DNA from: CAYMSF01 sp964392985
Lineage (GTDB): Bacteria > Verrucomicrobiota > Lentisphaeria > Victivallales > Victivallaceae
DNA length: 64,000 nt
Assembly (NCBI GenBank): GCA_964392985.1
Contig: CAYMSF010000003.1
Coordinates: forward strand, 60,294 to 124,293
Reading direction: 5' to 3'
Shown piece by piece: positions 34,811 through 44,380 of the stretch (position 1 is the stretch's first letter; every line of letters begins with the position of its first letter). The notes under the pieces are model-generated. The model saw nothing but the letters and a program-made list of their open reading frames with translations. It was not told where the DNA came from and ran no database searches. The translations under genes and the position numbers were made by a program.

Positions 34811-36481
34811 ATGGCGAATAAAGATGCAGAACATGTAAGTTCATCAAAATTCCAGAAAACCGGATTAATTCTTGCGCTGTTTTTTTACTTGATTTCGATA
34901 ATAATGGTATTCAGGGTTAACAACGGGGGGGAGATTCTGGATAAGGATGTAAAGACCATTACTTTCGCCCACTGGCAGTTGGAAGATGGATTCCGGGAAG
35001 GATTTGATAAGGCCATCAAGTTGTTTGAGGAATATAAGGCAAAGCAGGGTCAGAAGGTAAAAGTAATTCAGACAACTGTGCCATTCATGGGTTATCAACA
35101 GTGGTTTATGACCCAACTGGTGGGTGGAGATCCGGCCGATCTGGTCGAATTGGTAGGTAATAGCTCCGACATTATAAATCAATACTTCACCCCGCTCTCA
35201 CAATATATCGGCAATCCAAATCCATTCAATAAGGACACGCCTCTTGAGGGAATACCCTGGAAAGATACTTATGTTGACGGAATGAACAACTCGCTGGACT
35301 GGAGTTATGCGGAATATTACGGTATTGGTCTTTTTATTCACACCTTCCGGCTGTTTGTGAATATGGATTTGCTTCAGAAATCTACGGGTAGTCGCAAACT
35401 GCCGCAGACTCTCACCGAATGGCTGGATATCTGCAAAAAAATGCAGGAGTACGGAAAGAAGCTCAACAAGCCGGTAATTCCGATTGGAGTAAGGGGTTTT
35501 GGTCGTGGCACAATAGGGGAGTTTGTAATCTATTACCAAACCCAACTGAATGCCGACCTTAACGATATTCTACCGGAATTTTGCGGTGATACCTCTTTTG
35601 GCGAATTACTGAAGGCGACACAGGAGGAAAAGATACCCATGGAAAAACAGTTGGCGGCATTTAACATCGTTGCCGAAATTGGTAAATATTTCTGCGAGGG
35701 GTTCCCCGCAACGGATCTTGAGCAGACAAAATATCTTTTCTTTGCCGGCAAGGTCGGCTTCTTTCCCGAAGGTACCTGGAATGCGTTTTCAATGATTAAC
35801 AATTCCCCTTTTGAAGTGGAAATCATGGATGTGCCGGTTATCGGCAATGACCATAAATATTCAAAGTACTTTTGTGGCAGGCCTTCTGATAAAGGCGTTG
35901 TCTCGGGATTGTTCGGAATACCGAAAGCAACAAAAAATTTTGACTTAACCCTGGAGTTTCTGCAGTTCATCACTTCCTGGAAAATTAATCAGATGACGAT
36001 GATTGAACACAGCAAATGGCTCGCCGCAGTTAAGAAAGTTAATTATACCGGGGTGATGAAGAAAATGGCGCCTTATACCGGAGCACCCAGAGGATTCATC
36101 GAATTTCCCTTTGCTTTCGGCAATAAAAATTATAAGGATATGCTTGAGGCAACAGAAGCCGTCGTTCTTAAAAACCCTAAAGACCCGCAGCAATTTTTTC
36201 TGAAAGAATTTGTCAGCAGAATTCCAGAGATTCGTGATGAAATGAGTGAAGTGATCGAAACTGAAAAACGTAATATGATGAATATTGAAACGATGCGGTG
36301 TGCAGCCGCGTTTGGACTTGAACAACACAATCCTTCAACTCACAATATTAACCGTTTTAAAAAAATGTCACAAATGAATTTTGAAAATCTGGTAAGTAGA
36401 TATAAAAACGCAAGAGATAATAAAATGATTAATGATACGCTGGAGAAGTTTAAAGCGGGAGAGAGAAAAAATGGCAGTTGA
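34811..36481 (+). CDS. Membrane-anchored extracellular solute-binding protein (sugar ABC)
   Basis: 556 residues, a family 1 sugar-binding protein with an uncleaved-looking N-terminal helix (TGLILALFFYLISIIMVFRV, about residues 17-36) and no lipobox. The lobes show TITFAHWQLEDGFREGFDKA, GDPADLVELVGN, FAGKVGFFPEGTW and FGIPKATKNFDLTLEFLQF, as in maltose/glycerol-phosphate-type binders. It is about 100 residues longer than usual, with the extra length C-terminal. It overlaps the first permease gene by 11 bp. The ligand is not predictable. Confidence 0.88.
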   Translation: MANKDAEHVSSSKFQKTGLILALFFYLISIIMVFRVNNGGEILDKDVKTITFAHWQLEDGFREGFDKAIKLFEEYKAKQGQKVKVIQTTVPFMGYQQWFMTQLVGGDPADLVELVGNSSDIINQYFTPLSQYIGNPNPFNKDTPLEGIPWKDTYVDGMNNSLDWSYAEYYGIGLFIHTFRLFVNMDLLQKSTGSRKLPQTLTEWLDICKKMQEYGKKLNKPVIPIGVRGFGRGTIGEFVIYYQTQLNADLNDILPEFCGDTSFGELLKATQEEKIPMEKQLAAFNIVAEIGKYFCEGFPATDLEQTKYLFFAGKVGFFPEGTWNAFSMINNSPFEVEIMDVPVIGNDHKYSKYFCGRPSDKGVVSGLFGIPKATKNFDLTLEFLQFITSWKINQMTMIEHSKWLAAVKKVNYTGVMKKMAPYTGAPRGFIEFPFAFGNKNYKDMLEATEAVVLKNPKDPQQFFLKEFVSRIPEIRDEMSEVIETEKRNMMNIETMRCAAAFGLEQHNPSTHNINRFKKMSQMNFENLVSRYKNARDNKMINDTLEKFKAGERKNGS

Positions 36482-37373
36482 AGTGTCATTTAAAAAATTG
36501 CGCTATTACTGGCCGGTATATTTATTAGTTGCTATCCCGCTTGGTATGGTGCTGTTGTTCAATTACTATCCTATCATCAACGGGTTCATCCATATCTTTT
36601 ACCGTTGGGACGGGAATATGATCGAGGAGTTCACCGGGTTGGACAATATCCGCCGGGTAATCCGGGACAGCGATTTATGGCGGGCCTTCGGAGTTGTCGG
36701 GATTTTCATTTTCGCCAATCTGTTTAAAATGATTATCCCGATTCTCACGGCGGTTATCCTGCATCACGTTATCAATGACCGTTGGGGCTATGCCTACCGC
36801 GTATGTTTTGTGATACCGATGGTTGTTCCGGCGATGGTTTTTATCTTGATGTGGAAATATTTCTATGAGCCGAATGCCGGTATTCTCAATGAAGTTCTCC
36901 GGGCTGCCGGCATTCTTGGACCAACCGATATTATTCAATGGTTGTCTAATGAATATTTGTTGATCCCTTCACTCATTTTTCAAGGATTTCCCTGGGTGGG
37001 AGCGTTTGGTGTGCTGATTTATCTGGCTGGTCTTCAAAACATCCCGGAAGACATCTATGAAGCCGCGGAAATTGATGGAGCCGGACCGGTACGAATATTT
37101 TTCCAGATTGAACTTCCGCTCATTATGACACAAATCAGAATCAACCTGGTACTAATGATGATCGGGACAATACAGGGCTGGGAAAACGTTTATCTTTTTG
37201 TCGGGGAATCAGGCGGTCCTGATGGAATCGCCACAGTTCCGGGTTTGCTCATCTTCCGTGAAGCCTTCTCCAGAGGAATGTTCGGTTACGGTTGTGCGGT
37301 TGGATTTATGTTGTTTCTGGTCACGTTGATTCTGACCTTCATTAACAATAAATTTGTCCGTACCAATAAATAG
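36471..37373 (+). CDS. Sugar ABC transporter permease (MalF/UgpA type)
   Basis: About 300 residues with six membrane helices and the EAA loop EAAEIDGAGPVRIFFQIELP, which docks on the ATPase. The ATG at 36471 is preferred, preceded by GGGAGAGAG. The frame extends 13 codons upstream inside the binding-protein gene without a ribosome site. It overlaps that gene by 11 bp and precedes the second permease by 12 bp, giving the usual two-permease heterodimer. Confidence 0.92.
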   Translation: MAVEVSFKKLRYYWPVYLLVAIPLGMVLLFNYYPIINGFIHIFYRWDGNMIEEFTGLDNIRRVIRDSDLWRAFGVVGIFIFANLFKMIIPILTAVILHHVINDRWGYAYRVCFVIPMVVPAMVFILMWKYFYEPNAGILNEVLRAAGILGPTDIIQWLSNEYLLIPSLIFQGFPWVGAFGVLIYLAGLQNIPEDIYEAAEIDGAGPVRIFFQIELPLIMTQIRINLVLMMIGTIQGWENVYLFVGESGGPDGIATVPGLLIFREAFSRGMFGYGCAVGFMLFLVTLILTFINNKFVRTNK

Positions 37374-37385
37374 GAGTCAACTAAA

Positions 37386-38216
37386 ATGGCGCGAAGAGTC
37401 AGATCAAAATTCGGCGAATTTTTGAAACATTTTTATATTTGGATTATTTTTGCTTTTTCATTTCTGCCACTGTATTTGATGGTTAACATATCGTTAAAGG
37501 ACAATCAACAATTTTCGAGAAATCCGTGGTTGCCGGAAGCGCCATTCCATTGGAATAATTTTGTTGTCGGCTGGTCGCACATCGGCGACAAAATATTTAA
37601 CACCACCTTCATTGCCTTTACTACTACTTTTCTAACGTTGGCGGTTGCGATATTGGGCGCTTTTTTCTTTGCCAGATTCAAAATGCCCGGTTCAAAAATA
37701 CTGTTTTCCATTTTTATTCTGTTAATGATGTATCCCGGCGTAGCCAACATGGTGCCGACATTCAAACTGATCAGTTCGCTGGGTCTTTACAACAGTCAGT
37801 GGGCGCTCATCACGCTCGGCGTGGCATCGGCTCAGGCTTTCACTATCTATGTTCTACGTAATTTCATCGAAGAAATTCCCAAAGACCTGTTTGAAGCCAT
37901 TGAAATTGACGGCGGTTCAATTTTGCAGCAGATATGGCACATTGTTATTCCAATGTCGATGCCGATTATCGGAACGTTGGCCATTCTCCGGATTATCGCT
38001 GAATGGAATAACTTTGTCGGTCCATTGCTTTATCTTCGGGACAACAACTTGCAAGTTATTGCAGTCGGTTTGCTACGTCTGGAAGGCGAGTACACCAAGA
38101 ATTGGGGACAGCTTATGGCAGGTTATACCATCGCGTCTATTCCGCTTATAATTATGTTTATTTTCTGTATGAGGCTATTCGTCCGCGGACTTTCCGCAGG
38201 CGCAGTCAAAGGTTGA
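37386..38216 (+). CDS. Sugar ABC transporter permease (MalG/UgpE type)
   Basis: 276 residues with six predicted helices. An early LPLYLMVNISLKDNQQF segment and the EAA motif EAIEIDGGSILQQIWHIVIP are typical of MalG-type subunits. TAGGAG precedes the ATG. It completes the membrane pore with the preceding permease and is followed after 26 bp by the ATPase. Confidence 0.92.
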   Translation: MARRVRSKFGEFLKHFYIWIIFAFSFLPLYLMVNISLKDNQQFSRNPWLPEAPFHWNNFVVGWSHIGDKIFNTTFIAFTTTFLTLAVAILGAFFFARFKMPGSKILFSIFILLMMYPGVANMVPTFKLISSLGLYNSQWALITLGVASAQAFTIYVLRNFIEEIPKDLFEAIEIDGGSILQQIWHIVIPMSMPIIGTLAILRIIAEWNNFVGPLLYLRDNNLQVIAVGLLRLEGEYTKNWGQLMAGYTIASIPLIIMFIFCMRLFVRGLSAGAVKG

Positions 38217-38242
38217 ACTATAACTTTTAAGGAATATCTATT

Positions 38243-39340
38243 ATGGCTGAAGTAACTTTAAGAAATGTTGCTAAGATTTACTCAGGTAATGTTAAAGCTG
38301 TTAAAAATATTGATTTGGATATTAAAGACCGTGAATTTATGGTGCTGGTCGGTCCTTCCGGATGCGGTAAATCCACGACTTTGCGCATGATTGCCGGATT
38401 GGAGGAGATATCAGAAGGAGAAATCCGCATCGGTGACCGGTTAATCAATGATGTGCCGCCCAAAGACCGCGATATCGCAATGGTGTTTCAGAATTATGCG
38501 CTTTATCCCCACATGACGGTTTATGAAAATATGGCATTCGGGCTGAAATTACGTAGATTTAACAAAGCCGACATTGATAAACGCGTCAGAGAAGCTGCCA
38601 AAATTCTCAGCATAGAAGATTATCTGGGCCGCCTTCCCAAGGCATTGTCGGGCGGACAGCGGCAGCGTGTCGCTGTCGGGCGGGCAATTGTCCGCAAGCC
38701 GGAAGCGTTTTTGTTTGACGAACCGCTCTCCAATCTTGATGCCAAAATGCGGGTTCAAATGCGTACCGAAATCAGCAAATTGCATACTCAGTTGGAAACT
38801 ACAATGATTTATGTCACCCATGACCAGGTTGAGGCAATGACGATGGGTGACCGTATCTGCGTAATGAAAGACGGCATCATTCATCAGGTTGACAGCCCGA
38901 TTAACTTATATGATAAACCGGCTAATTTATTTGTTGCCGGGTTTATTGGAACACCACCAATGAATTTTTTCAACGGTAAAATCGTTGAGAAGAACGGCAA
39001 AATTATCTTTGCCGAAGAAACATTCGAGTTGCAAATGGCTGAATCATGGAAAAGTGCAGTTGTTCCATATATCAACCGGAAAGTGGTATTTGGTATCAGG
39101 CCGGAAGACATTTGCTGGGAAAAAACCGGCAATGGCGACTATCCGAAAGTCAGAGCGGAAGTTGATGTTATCGAACCGATGGGGGCGGAAACATATCTCT
39201 ATATGAATACTGGCTCTAATAACTTTATAGCGCGGGTCGAATCGCATAAAGTTTTCAGGGTTGGCGACACAATTGAGCTTCCAATATACATGCCCAAGGC
39301 ACATTTGTTTGACAAGGAAACTGAAAAACTCATTATCTGA
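38243..39340 (+). CDS. Sugar ABC transporter ATPase (MalK/UgpC type)
   Basis: 365 residues that power import by the operon. Visible are Walker A GPSGCGKST (37-45), Q-loop MVFQNYALYPHMTV, signature LSGGQRQRVAVGRA, Walker B FLFDEPLSNLD, and the switch His in YVTHDQVEAM. The C-terminal roughly 120 residues form an OB-like (TOBE) regulatory domain with FGIRPEDI. The complete set binding protein-permease-permease-ATPase in one direction indicates a functional importer. MalK-type ATPases often serve several importers. Confidence 0.94.
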   Translation: MAEVTLRNVAKIYSGNVKAVKNIDLDIKDREFMVLVGPSGCGKSTTLRMIAGLEEISEGEIRIGDRLINDVPPKDRDIAMVFQNYALYPHMTVYENMAFGLKLRRFNKADIDKRVREAAKILSIEDYLGRLPKALSGGQRQRVAVGRAIVRKPEAFLFDEPLSNLDAKMRVQMRTEISKLHTQLETTMIYVTHDQVEAMTMGDRICVMKDGIIHQVDSPINLYDKPANLFVAGFIGTPPMNFFNGKIVEKNGKIIFAEETFELQMAESWKSAVVPYINRKVVFGIRPEDICWEKTGNGDYPKVRAEVDVIEPMGAETYLYMNTGSNNFIARVESHKVFRVGDTIELPIYMPKAHLFDKETEKLII

Positions 39341-39368
39341 CCGTAAACATGAAAAGTAAAGTCAGGTA

Positions 39369-40112
39369 TTATAGCAAAGATGTTTTAAGTATTTTGACGT
39401 CACCGCTGTAAAACCGGGAAATATTGTTTTGATGGGAGAAGATAATGCTGCCATCGTCGTTAATCGCCGTAATTTTCCCTTTAAGCGTTTGATTCTGGTC
39501 GCTGATTTCAACTTCACGGTCAATGAGCCGGTTTTCCTGTTTCCATTGCTCAAATAACGTTGCCGGACTGTCCTGCCATAATTTATAATTTTGCGTCAAT
39601 GCCTCGGCAAGCGTTGCGGTGAGAAACTTGATGTCATGATTATTGCCGGATATTGAGAGCATCGAAGTCGCCGGCTGGTCTATTGTGTTCAACGTCGTTT
39701 GAGGCATATTTACATTGATGCCAACACCTGCCACAATGCCAGTTATTTTACCATTCGAGATTTTTCCTTCGCACAGTATCCCGGCTATTTTTTTCCCTTG
39801 GTGGTAAATGTCATTAGGCCATTTTATCCATAAATCTGAATCAGTAATGGAGTTGCGGATGGTAGTCAAAGCCGCAATAGTGACAACAATAGATGCGTGA
39901 TAAACGGGATTTACCGGTTTTTTAATGACGAATGAAAGGTAAATATTTTCATTTACCGGAGAAATCCACTGACGCCCCGAACGTCCCCTTCCGGCTGTTT
40001 GTGTACTTGCTGCAATAGATGTCCCGTCAGCGATGGAGTCAAAATTTTCCAAAGCATAGCGGTTAGTTGAATCAACGGAGTCCAACCAGATAATGGGAGA
40101 CGATATTTTCAT
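39369..40112 (-). CDS. birA: Biotin-[acetyl-CoA-carboxylase] ligase (no DNA-binding domain)
   Basis: 247 residues that activate biotin as biotinyl-AMP and attach it to the carrier protein. The signature GRGRSGRQWISPVNENIY binds biotinyl-AMP and KWPNDIYHQGKKIAGIL is the second conserved segment. A short SH3-like C-terminal domain follows. The N-terminal winged helix of bifunctional BirA is absent, so it cannot itself repress transcription. Its start overlaps the stop of the AAA ATPase gene by 4 bp (ATGA), indicating coupled translation. Confidence 0.93.
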   Translation of the reverse strand: MKISSPIIWLDSVDSTNRYALENFDSIADGTSIAASTQTAGRGRSGRQWISPVNENIYLSFVIKKPVNPVYHASIVVTIAALTTIRNSITDSDLWIKWPNDIYHQGKKIAGILCEGKISNGKITGIVAGVGINVNMPQTTLNTIDQPATSMLSISGNNHDIKFLTATLAEALTQNYKLWQDSPATLFEQWKQENRLIDREVEISDQNQTLKGKITAINDDGSIIFSHQNNISRFYSGDVKILKTSLL

Positions 40113-41536
40113 AGCGACTGGCGAATTTTTTCCTGCCGAAGCGCTTCAATCGCTTCCTCACCGTAGAGCATCCGCAAAATTTTGACGTTAAAGTCGTAAA
40201 AAATCTGGGCATCGGGGCGGGTGATAATTTCTTTTTTAGAAAAATCGAGCATTTGTTTTCGTTTGCCCGGGCTTGTTTTGTAGCGTTCAAGATAGCGGAT
40301 TAATGTCCGGGGACTTAATTCTGCAAATTTTTTCTGTCCGAATTCTTCGCAATAATCAGCGGCAATAACCGAGACGAGTTCATTCCGGCAATGTTTCATG
40401 CCTACTGAAACAAGAAAATCCATCACCATTTCCTGACATCTGATCTCATCAAACATCGGGAATGTAACGCCGCGACCACGGCTAGAAATATTTGCCGGGA
40501 AATCATAATTGGCAGCCAGAACAAGTGAAATATTGTTGGGCAGAGAAAAACTGCCGCCAACATTTGTCCGGAAATAGTACCAGTCAATTTTTTCAGGATC
40601 CAAATCATCGAAGAAAATAACAAATTTACGATCTTTGCGCGCCGCCAGTTTCCGCAATATGATTTCAAACGATTTACCCAACAACTCCGGTTCAGGCAGG
40701 ATCAAGGTCAATTCCGGATGAACAAGGGTATATGCAATTGTGAAATGTGTTTTCCCCAGTCCGGGTAAACTGGAAATCAATAACGGCAGATTGGACTCGC
40801 CGGCGGCAAAACTGGCAAAATGCTGCTGGAACAGGCGGCGGACTTCACTGTATCCAAAAAATTGATCAACCGGGCGAATTGAATTCAACTCTGCCGCGAC
40901 AAATTGCCCGTCAATATATCGAAAAGCGCGTGAGTCATTAAAGACATCTGCCGATTTTGCCCGCTCCGCCAGCGAACGTAACAATGTTTCCGGAATTTTT
41001 TTCCCGGACAATTTGATTTTTGATTCAGATTCAAGCAAAGGCAGGGTTATTGGATTAATCCTTGATAAATCGTGTTCGTGATTAAACGCTTGCAATAAAT
41101 TCAGGTAACGGGTAATTATCCTTAACGATGCGCAAATTCTTTCAGCGTGTGCAAGCAGAAAAGATGAGTCTGAAGCATTTGCGAATCCGCTTGCCACCAA
41201 AATGTCCAGGACACAATTTTCCAGATATTGCACCAGTGGTTTACCGGAACAACAGGTAAGTAACTGATTGATCCTGTCGATGGAATCAGGCGAGTTGTCT
41301 ATAACGCGCCAGTACCGGGCGGCAGAGGCATGATTATCCTGCAACATTTTGGTTTCATGTTTTATTGCGGTCAGGGTATCACAGTATAGCACCACAAAAT
41401 CACGGTGATAAATGTCCTTTACTTTCATGGAACCGTTAATGAATTCCATAAACAGCACATTTGCGCTGGCACAAGCATCCTCCAGCAGTTCCGATAATTG
41501 CTTAATTTCTATCGGACAATGTTTGTTTTTAAGCAT
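40109..41536 (-). CDS. AAA-fold ATP-binding protein, DUF815-like
   Basis: 475 residues. The N-terminal about 200 residues are helical and unrecognised. The ATPase core has P-loop LPGLGKTHF (about 265), Walker B FVIFFDDLDPE, sensor VLAANYD and a following RGRGVTFPMF, resembling the DUF815 group of AAA proteins whose role is unknown. GGAGGG is 4 nt before the ATG. It is first in an operon with birA and lies behind a promoter bracketed by two GTTCT/AGAAC palindromes. It contains no nuclease or membrane segment. Confidence 0.75.
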   Translation of the reverse strand: MLKNKHCPIEIKQLSELLEDACASANVLFMEFINGSMKVKDIYHRDFVVLYCDTLTAIKHETKMLQDNHASAARYWRVIDNSPDSIDRINQLLTCCSGKPLVQYLENCVLDILVASGFANASDSSFLLAHAERICASLRIITRYLNLLQAFNHEHDLSRINPITLPLLESESKIKLSGKKIPETLLRSLAERAKSADVFNDSRAFRYIDGQFVAAELNSIRPVDQFFGYSEVRRLFQQHFASFAAGESNLPLLISSLPGLGKTHFTIAYTLVHPELTLILPEPELLGKSFEIILRKLAARKDRKFVIFFDDLDPEKIDWYYFRTNVGGSFSLPNNISLVLAANYDFPANISSRGRGVTFPMFDEIRCQEMVMDFLVSVGMKHCRNELVSVIAADYCEEFGQKKFAELSPRTLIRYLERYKTSPGKRKQMLDFSKKEIITRPDAQIFYDFNVKILRMLYGEEAIEALRQEKIRQSL

Positions 41537-41552
41537 TGTACCCTCCGTATTT

Positions 41553-41567
41553 GTTCTGCAACAGAAC
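41553..41567. promoter_or_regulatory. Downstream operator-like palindrome at the start site
   Basis: GTTCT-GCAAC-AGAAC covers the predicted transcription start of the ATPase-birA operon. Its centre is about 66 bp from that of the upstream palindrome, near an integral number of helical turns. Confidence 0.5.
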
Positions 41568-41571
41568 TGTT

Positions 41572-41600
41572 ACAATAACAGGGAAGAACCAATTTGTCAA
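41572..41600 (-). promoter_or_regulatory. Sigma-70 promoter of the ATPase-birA operon
   Basis: On the minus strand TTGACA (41595-41600) and TATTGT (41572-41577) are separated by 17 bp. Transcription would begin within the palindrome at 41553-41567, about 30 bp before the start codon. Confidence 0.6.
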
Positions 41601-41615
41601 TTTATCTTTAAAGAA

Positions 41616-41637
41616 TTGTTCTTATACTGAAGAACAA
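41616..41637. promoter_or_regulatory. Upstream operator-like palindrome
   Basis: TTGTTCTT (41616-41623) and AAGAACAA (41630-41637) are perfect 8-bp arms around six bases, just upstream of the -35 element of the ATPase-birA promoter and after the transporter stop. It shares the GTTCT/AGAAC arms of the downstream palindrome. Confidence 0.55.
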
Positions 41638-41670
41638 ACGTAAAAGTGCACGCTATTAATTAAGACCGTG

Positions 41671-43041
41671 TCATCTTCCAGCATTACAGAGAAAATATCG
41701 GCCGGCGATATAAATGCTGGCGATGACCATACTGCCCAGAGTAACTGGAAAACCGTACCGGAAAAAGTCCCGCGAAGAAATTTTGATACCGCTTTTTTCG
41801 GCCAACCCGACAGTAACAAGGTTTGCGGCAGCACCCACAATCGTGCCATTACCGCCAAGGCACACTGCCAGTGCAAGCCCCCACCACATTAATTCAGTCA
41901 ACGCAACGCTGTTCCTGAACGCCGGTGTAATCGTCAGGAATGATGCCATCATTGAAACCATGACTGCCGTAAATGAAACATTATTCATTATTGCCGCAAT
42001 AATTGCGCAAACCCACATTACCGCCAGAATAGTTATCAACGGATGCCAGTTTGCGGTGAAATTAAGCACATTACTTATTTTATTCATGACACCGGCAGTT
42101 TCCGCGCCGGAAACTAAAATAAAGAGACCGGTAAAAAAGGCCAGAGTGTTCCATTCAACTTTTTCGAGAACATGGTCAACATTTATCCGGCAGCATAATA
42201 AACCGAGCGTAGCGCCGGACATGGCAATAACTCCGGGCTGGATACCAACTGCACCGTGAATCAAAAATCCGGCCAAGGTTAAAGCCATTACTATCAATCC
42301 GCGTTTCATGTTGACCGGGTCTGTGATGGTGGAACGGGCATCCAGTTTCATCACCCGTTCCTGATGACTCTTATCCACATGCATCCGCGGACCATAGTAA
42401 AATTTGAGACATATACAGTATATGATCATTATCAAGACGATAATCGGGGTTAAGTTGGTTATAAATGCCAGAAAATCCAGTCGGGCGGCCGAGCCTATAA
42501 TCAGATTGGGCGGATCTCCTATCAAAGTGGCGGTACCGCCAATATTCGACGCCAGGGTTTCTGCGATGAGAAACGGCACTACCGGAATTTTTAATTCCGA
42601 TGCCACAAAAATTGTTACCGGAGCGATTAAAAGAATGGTGGTTACATTATCAAGAAATGCTGACAGTACTGCCGTGGCAATAACAAGTAGAATCAACACT
42701 CTTGCCGGCTTTGCTTTTGCTGACTTTACACATTTTACCGCGACATACTGAAAAAAACCGGTGCCACTCAGTATATTTACCAGAATCATCATTCCGGCCA
42801 GGGTGAAAATAACATCAAAGTTGACACTGCGGGAAAAGACATCAAGCTCACTATACTTTTCGCCGAACGTCATGAATTCAGAAGCTTTTTTTGCATCTGC
42901 TGCATTATGCCCGGGCCCCTGAATTACCACTAGCATCATTAATGTTGCGCCAATCATCGCGGCGGTGGTTTTATGCACCTTTTCTGAAGCAATCAGCAAG
43001 TAGGTTCCGGCAAAAACAATGGTGGCAAACCAAAAAATCAT
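41671..43041 (-). CDS. NhaD/ArsB-type ion transporter
   Basis: About 456 residues with 11-12 membrane helices, of the ion-transporter superfamily that includes Na+/H+ antiporter NhaD and arsenite pump ArsB. Visible motifs are SAFLDNVTTILLIAPV and, in the second half, NNVSFTAVMVSM, with GNGTIVGAAANLV and GDPPNLIIGSA as paired family loops. I start at ATG 43039-43041, directly before the first helix and after the ACT gene; longer starts would overlap that gene by up to 56 bp. Ribosome site is weak, suggesting re-initiation. The ion is undetermined. Confidence 0.85.
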   Translation of the reverse strand: MIFWFATIVFAGTYLLIASEKVHKTTAAMIGATLMMLVVIQGPGHNAADAKKASEFMTFGEKYSELDVFSRSVNFDVIFTLAGMMILVNILSGTGFFQYVAVKCVKSAKAKPARVLILLVIATAVLSAFLDNVTTILLIAPVTIFVASELKIPVVPFLIAETLASNIGGTATLIGDPPNLIIGSAARLDFLAFITNLTPIIVLIMIIYCICLKFYYGPRMHVDKSHQERVMKLDARSTITDPVNMKRGLIVMALTLAGFLIHGAVGIQPGVIAMSGATLGLLCCRINVDHVLEKVEWNTLAFFTGLFILVSGAETAGVMNKISNVLNFTANWHPLITILAVMWVCAIIAAIMNNVSFTAVMVSMMASFLTITPAFRNSVALTELMWWGLALAVCLGGNGTIVGAAANLVTVGLAEKSGIKISSRDFFRYGFPVTLGSMVIASIYIAGRYFLCNAGR

Positions 43042-43060
43042 TATATTATAACTTTGTGTG

Positions 43061-43495
43061 TTATGAGTCTTTAAATAAATCCACGGCAGTAATAGTGTCA
43101 ACTTTGCCATGTTCAAGCGTCTTCAGCGCTTTTTCGAGGTCTTCGAACCGGAAAACAATTATGGCGCTGTTTTTCATTCCGAAAGTAAATGCATACATGT
43201 ATTCAATATTAACTTTTGCGTTATTAAGCATGTTGAGAATTTCGGCAAGCCCGCCCGGGCGGTCTTCAACCTTCAAAGCAACTACTTCAGTAACTTTAAC
43301 CAGGAATCCGGCCTCCTCTAAAACAACTTTTGCCCGCTCCCATTCTTTCAGCAATAACCGCAGAATGCCGAATTGTTCGGTATCTGCCAGCGATAGTGTC
43401 CGGATATTCAGTTTGTTCCGATTTAATACTTGGCAAACATCATTAAGGGTGCCGGGTTTGTTTTCAATGAAGAGTGAAAGCTGATAAATTTTCAC
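43061..43495 (-). CDS. Tandem ACT-domain protein
   Basis: 144 residues made of two ACT domains: the first starts KIYQLSLFIENKPGTLNDV, the second VVALKVEDRPGGLAEIL. The glycine-turn pattern N/D-x-PG-x-L is present in both, as for amino-acid-sensing ACT modules. Start is GTG at 43493-43495 with AAGGAAG 7 nt upstream; in-frame starts further up lack one. No enzyme domain is attached. It lies 19 bp before the transporter gene and may regulate it or an amino-acid enzyme elsewhere. Confidence 0.85.
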   Translation of the reverse strand: MKIYQLSLFIENKPGTLNDVCQVLNRNKLNIRTLSLADTEQFGILRLLLKEWERAKVVLEEAGFLVKVTEVVALKVEDRPGGLAEILNMLNNAKVNIEYMYAFTFGMKNSAIIVFRFEDLEKALKTLEHGKVDTITAVDLFKDS

Positions 43496-43625
43496 GATTA
43501 AACTTCCTTTTTTTGCCAGAATTAAATACTCCAAACAATACATCTAAAATCAAGATACCGACTATAATTAATATAATCCATAATTAATATTTTAAAACTT
43601 TAAACAAACCTCTCATTGCGATTAG

Positions 43626-44342
43626 TTAAATGGAACAATCTTTGACTGATATCGAATCAAGTACCGACTGCGCAACAACAAGGTCTTCCGGGCAGGTAAT
43701 TTTTATATTATTATCCGGGTTGTAAACGACGTAAACCGGATGTCCCGCAGTCTCCATCACGCCGGCGTCGTCCGTGAACTCAAGTTGTTGTTCCATCGCA
43801 TTCCGGTAGGCTTCAATAAGTTCTTTGGTCCGGAAAACCTGCGGGGTCTCAATTCTCCATAGTCCATCGCGAGGAATAGTGGCAGTAACTTCCCCCTCTT
43901 TTCCGGTTTTTTTTAACGTATCATTTAGCGGTTTTCCCGGTATCGCTCCTCCAAACTTGACGGCGGCGGCAAGACATTCCCCCAGTATAAAATCGGTGGC
44001 CAACGGCCTGGCGGCATCGTGAACAGCAACATATTCAGCGGCAGTACCCAATGCCTGCAAACCATTCCAAACCGAATTTCCCCTTGTCGTGCCTCCGGCA
44101 ACCAATATTATCTCAAGCCCTGGATGATAAAGCTGAATTTTTTCCCGGAAGAGATTCAGCTCATTCTCCGGAACAACAAGAATAAAATTGCGATTCGGAC
44201 AACAGTTATGAAACTGCAGGATAGAATGAAGAAAGAGCGGAAGTCCGCTCATTATTTCCATGAGTTTATTTTTCATGCCATATCTGCTGCCACTACCACC
44301 GGCAACGATAATTATACCAAGATTATTAAAACAGGTTTTCAT
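43626..44342 (-). CDS. ispD: 2-C-methyl-D-erythritol 4-phosphate cytidylyltransferase
   Basis: Third step of the MEP isoprenoid pathway: CTP plus MEP gives CDP-ME. The 238-residue protein shows the nucleotide-binding VAGGSGSRYGMKNKL, the conserved VAVHDAARPLAT, and the C-terminal TPQVFRTKELIEAY and FTDDAGVME signatures. GAGGT lies about 5 nt before ATG 44340-44342; the frame continues 13 codons further without such a site. No ispF follows. It sits alone between the ACT gene and the LysM terminator. Confidence 0.92.
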   Translation of the reverse strand: MKTCFNNLGIIIVAGGSGSRYGMKNKLMEIMSGLPLFLHSILQFHNCCPNRNFILVVPENELNLFREKIQLYHPGLEIILVAGGTTRGNSVWNGLQALGTAAEYVAVHDAARPLATDFILGECLAAAVKFGGAIPGKPLNDTLKKTGKEGEVTATIPRDGLWRIETPQVFRTKELIEAYRNAMEQQLEFTDDAGVMETAGHPVYVVYNPDNNIKITCPEDLVVAQSVLDSISVKDCSI

Positions 44343-44380
44343 ATTTACCTCACTTCGCGACATATCCGGACATGGTTGCA

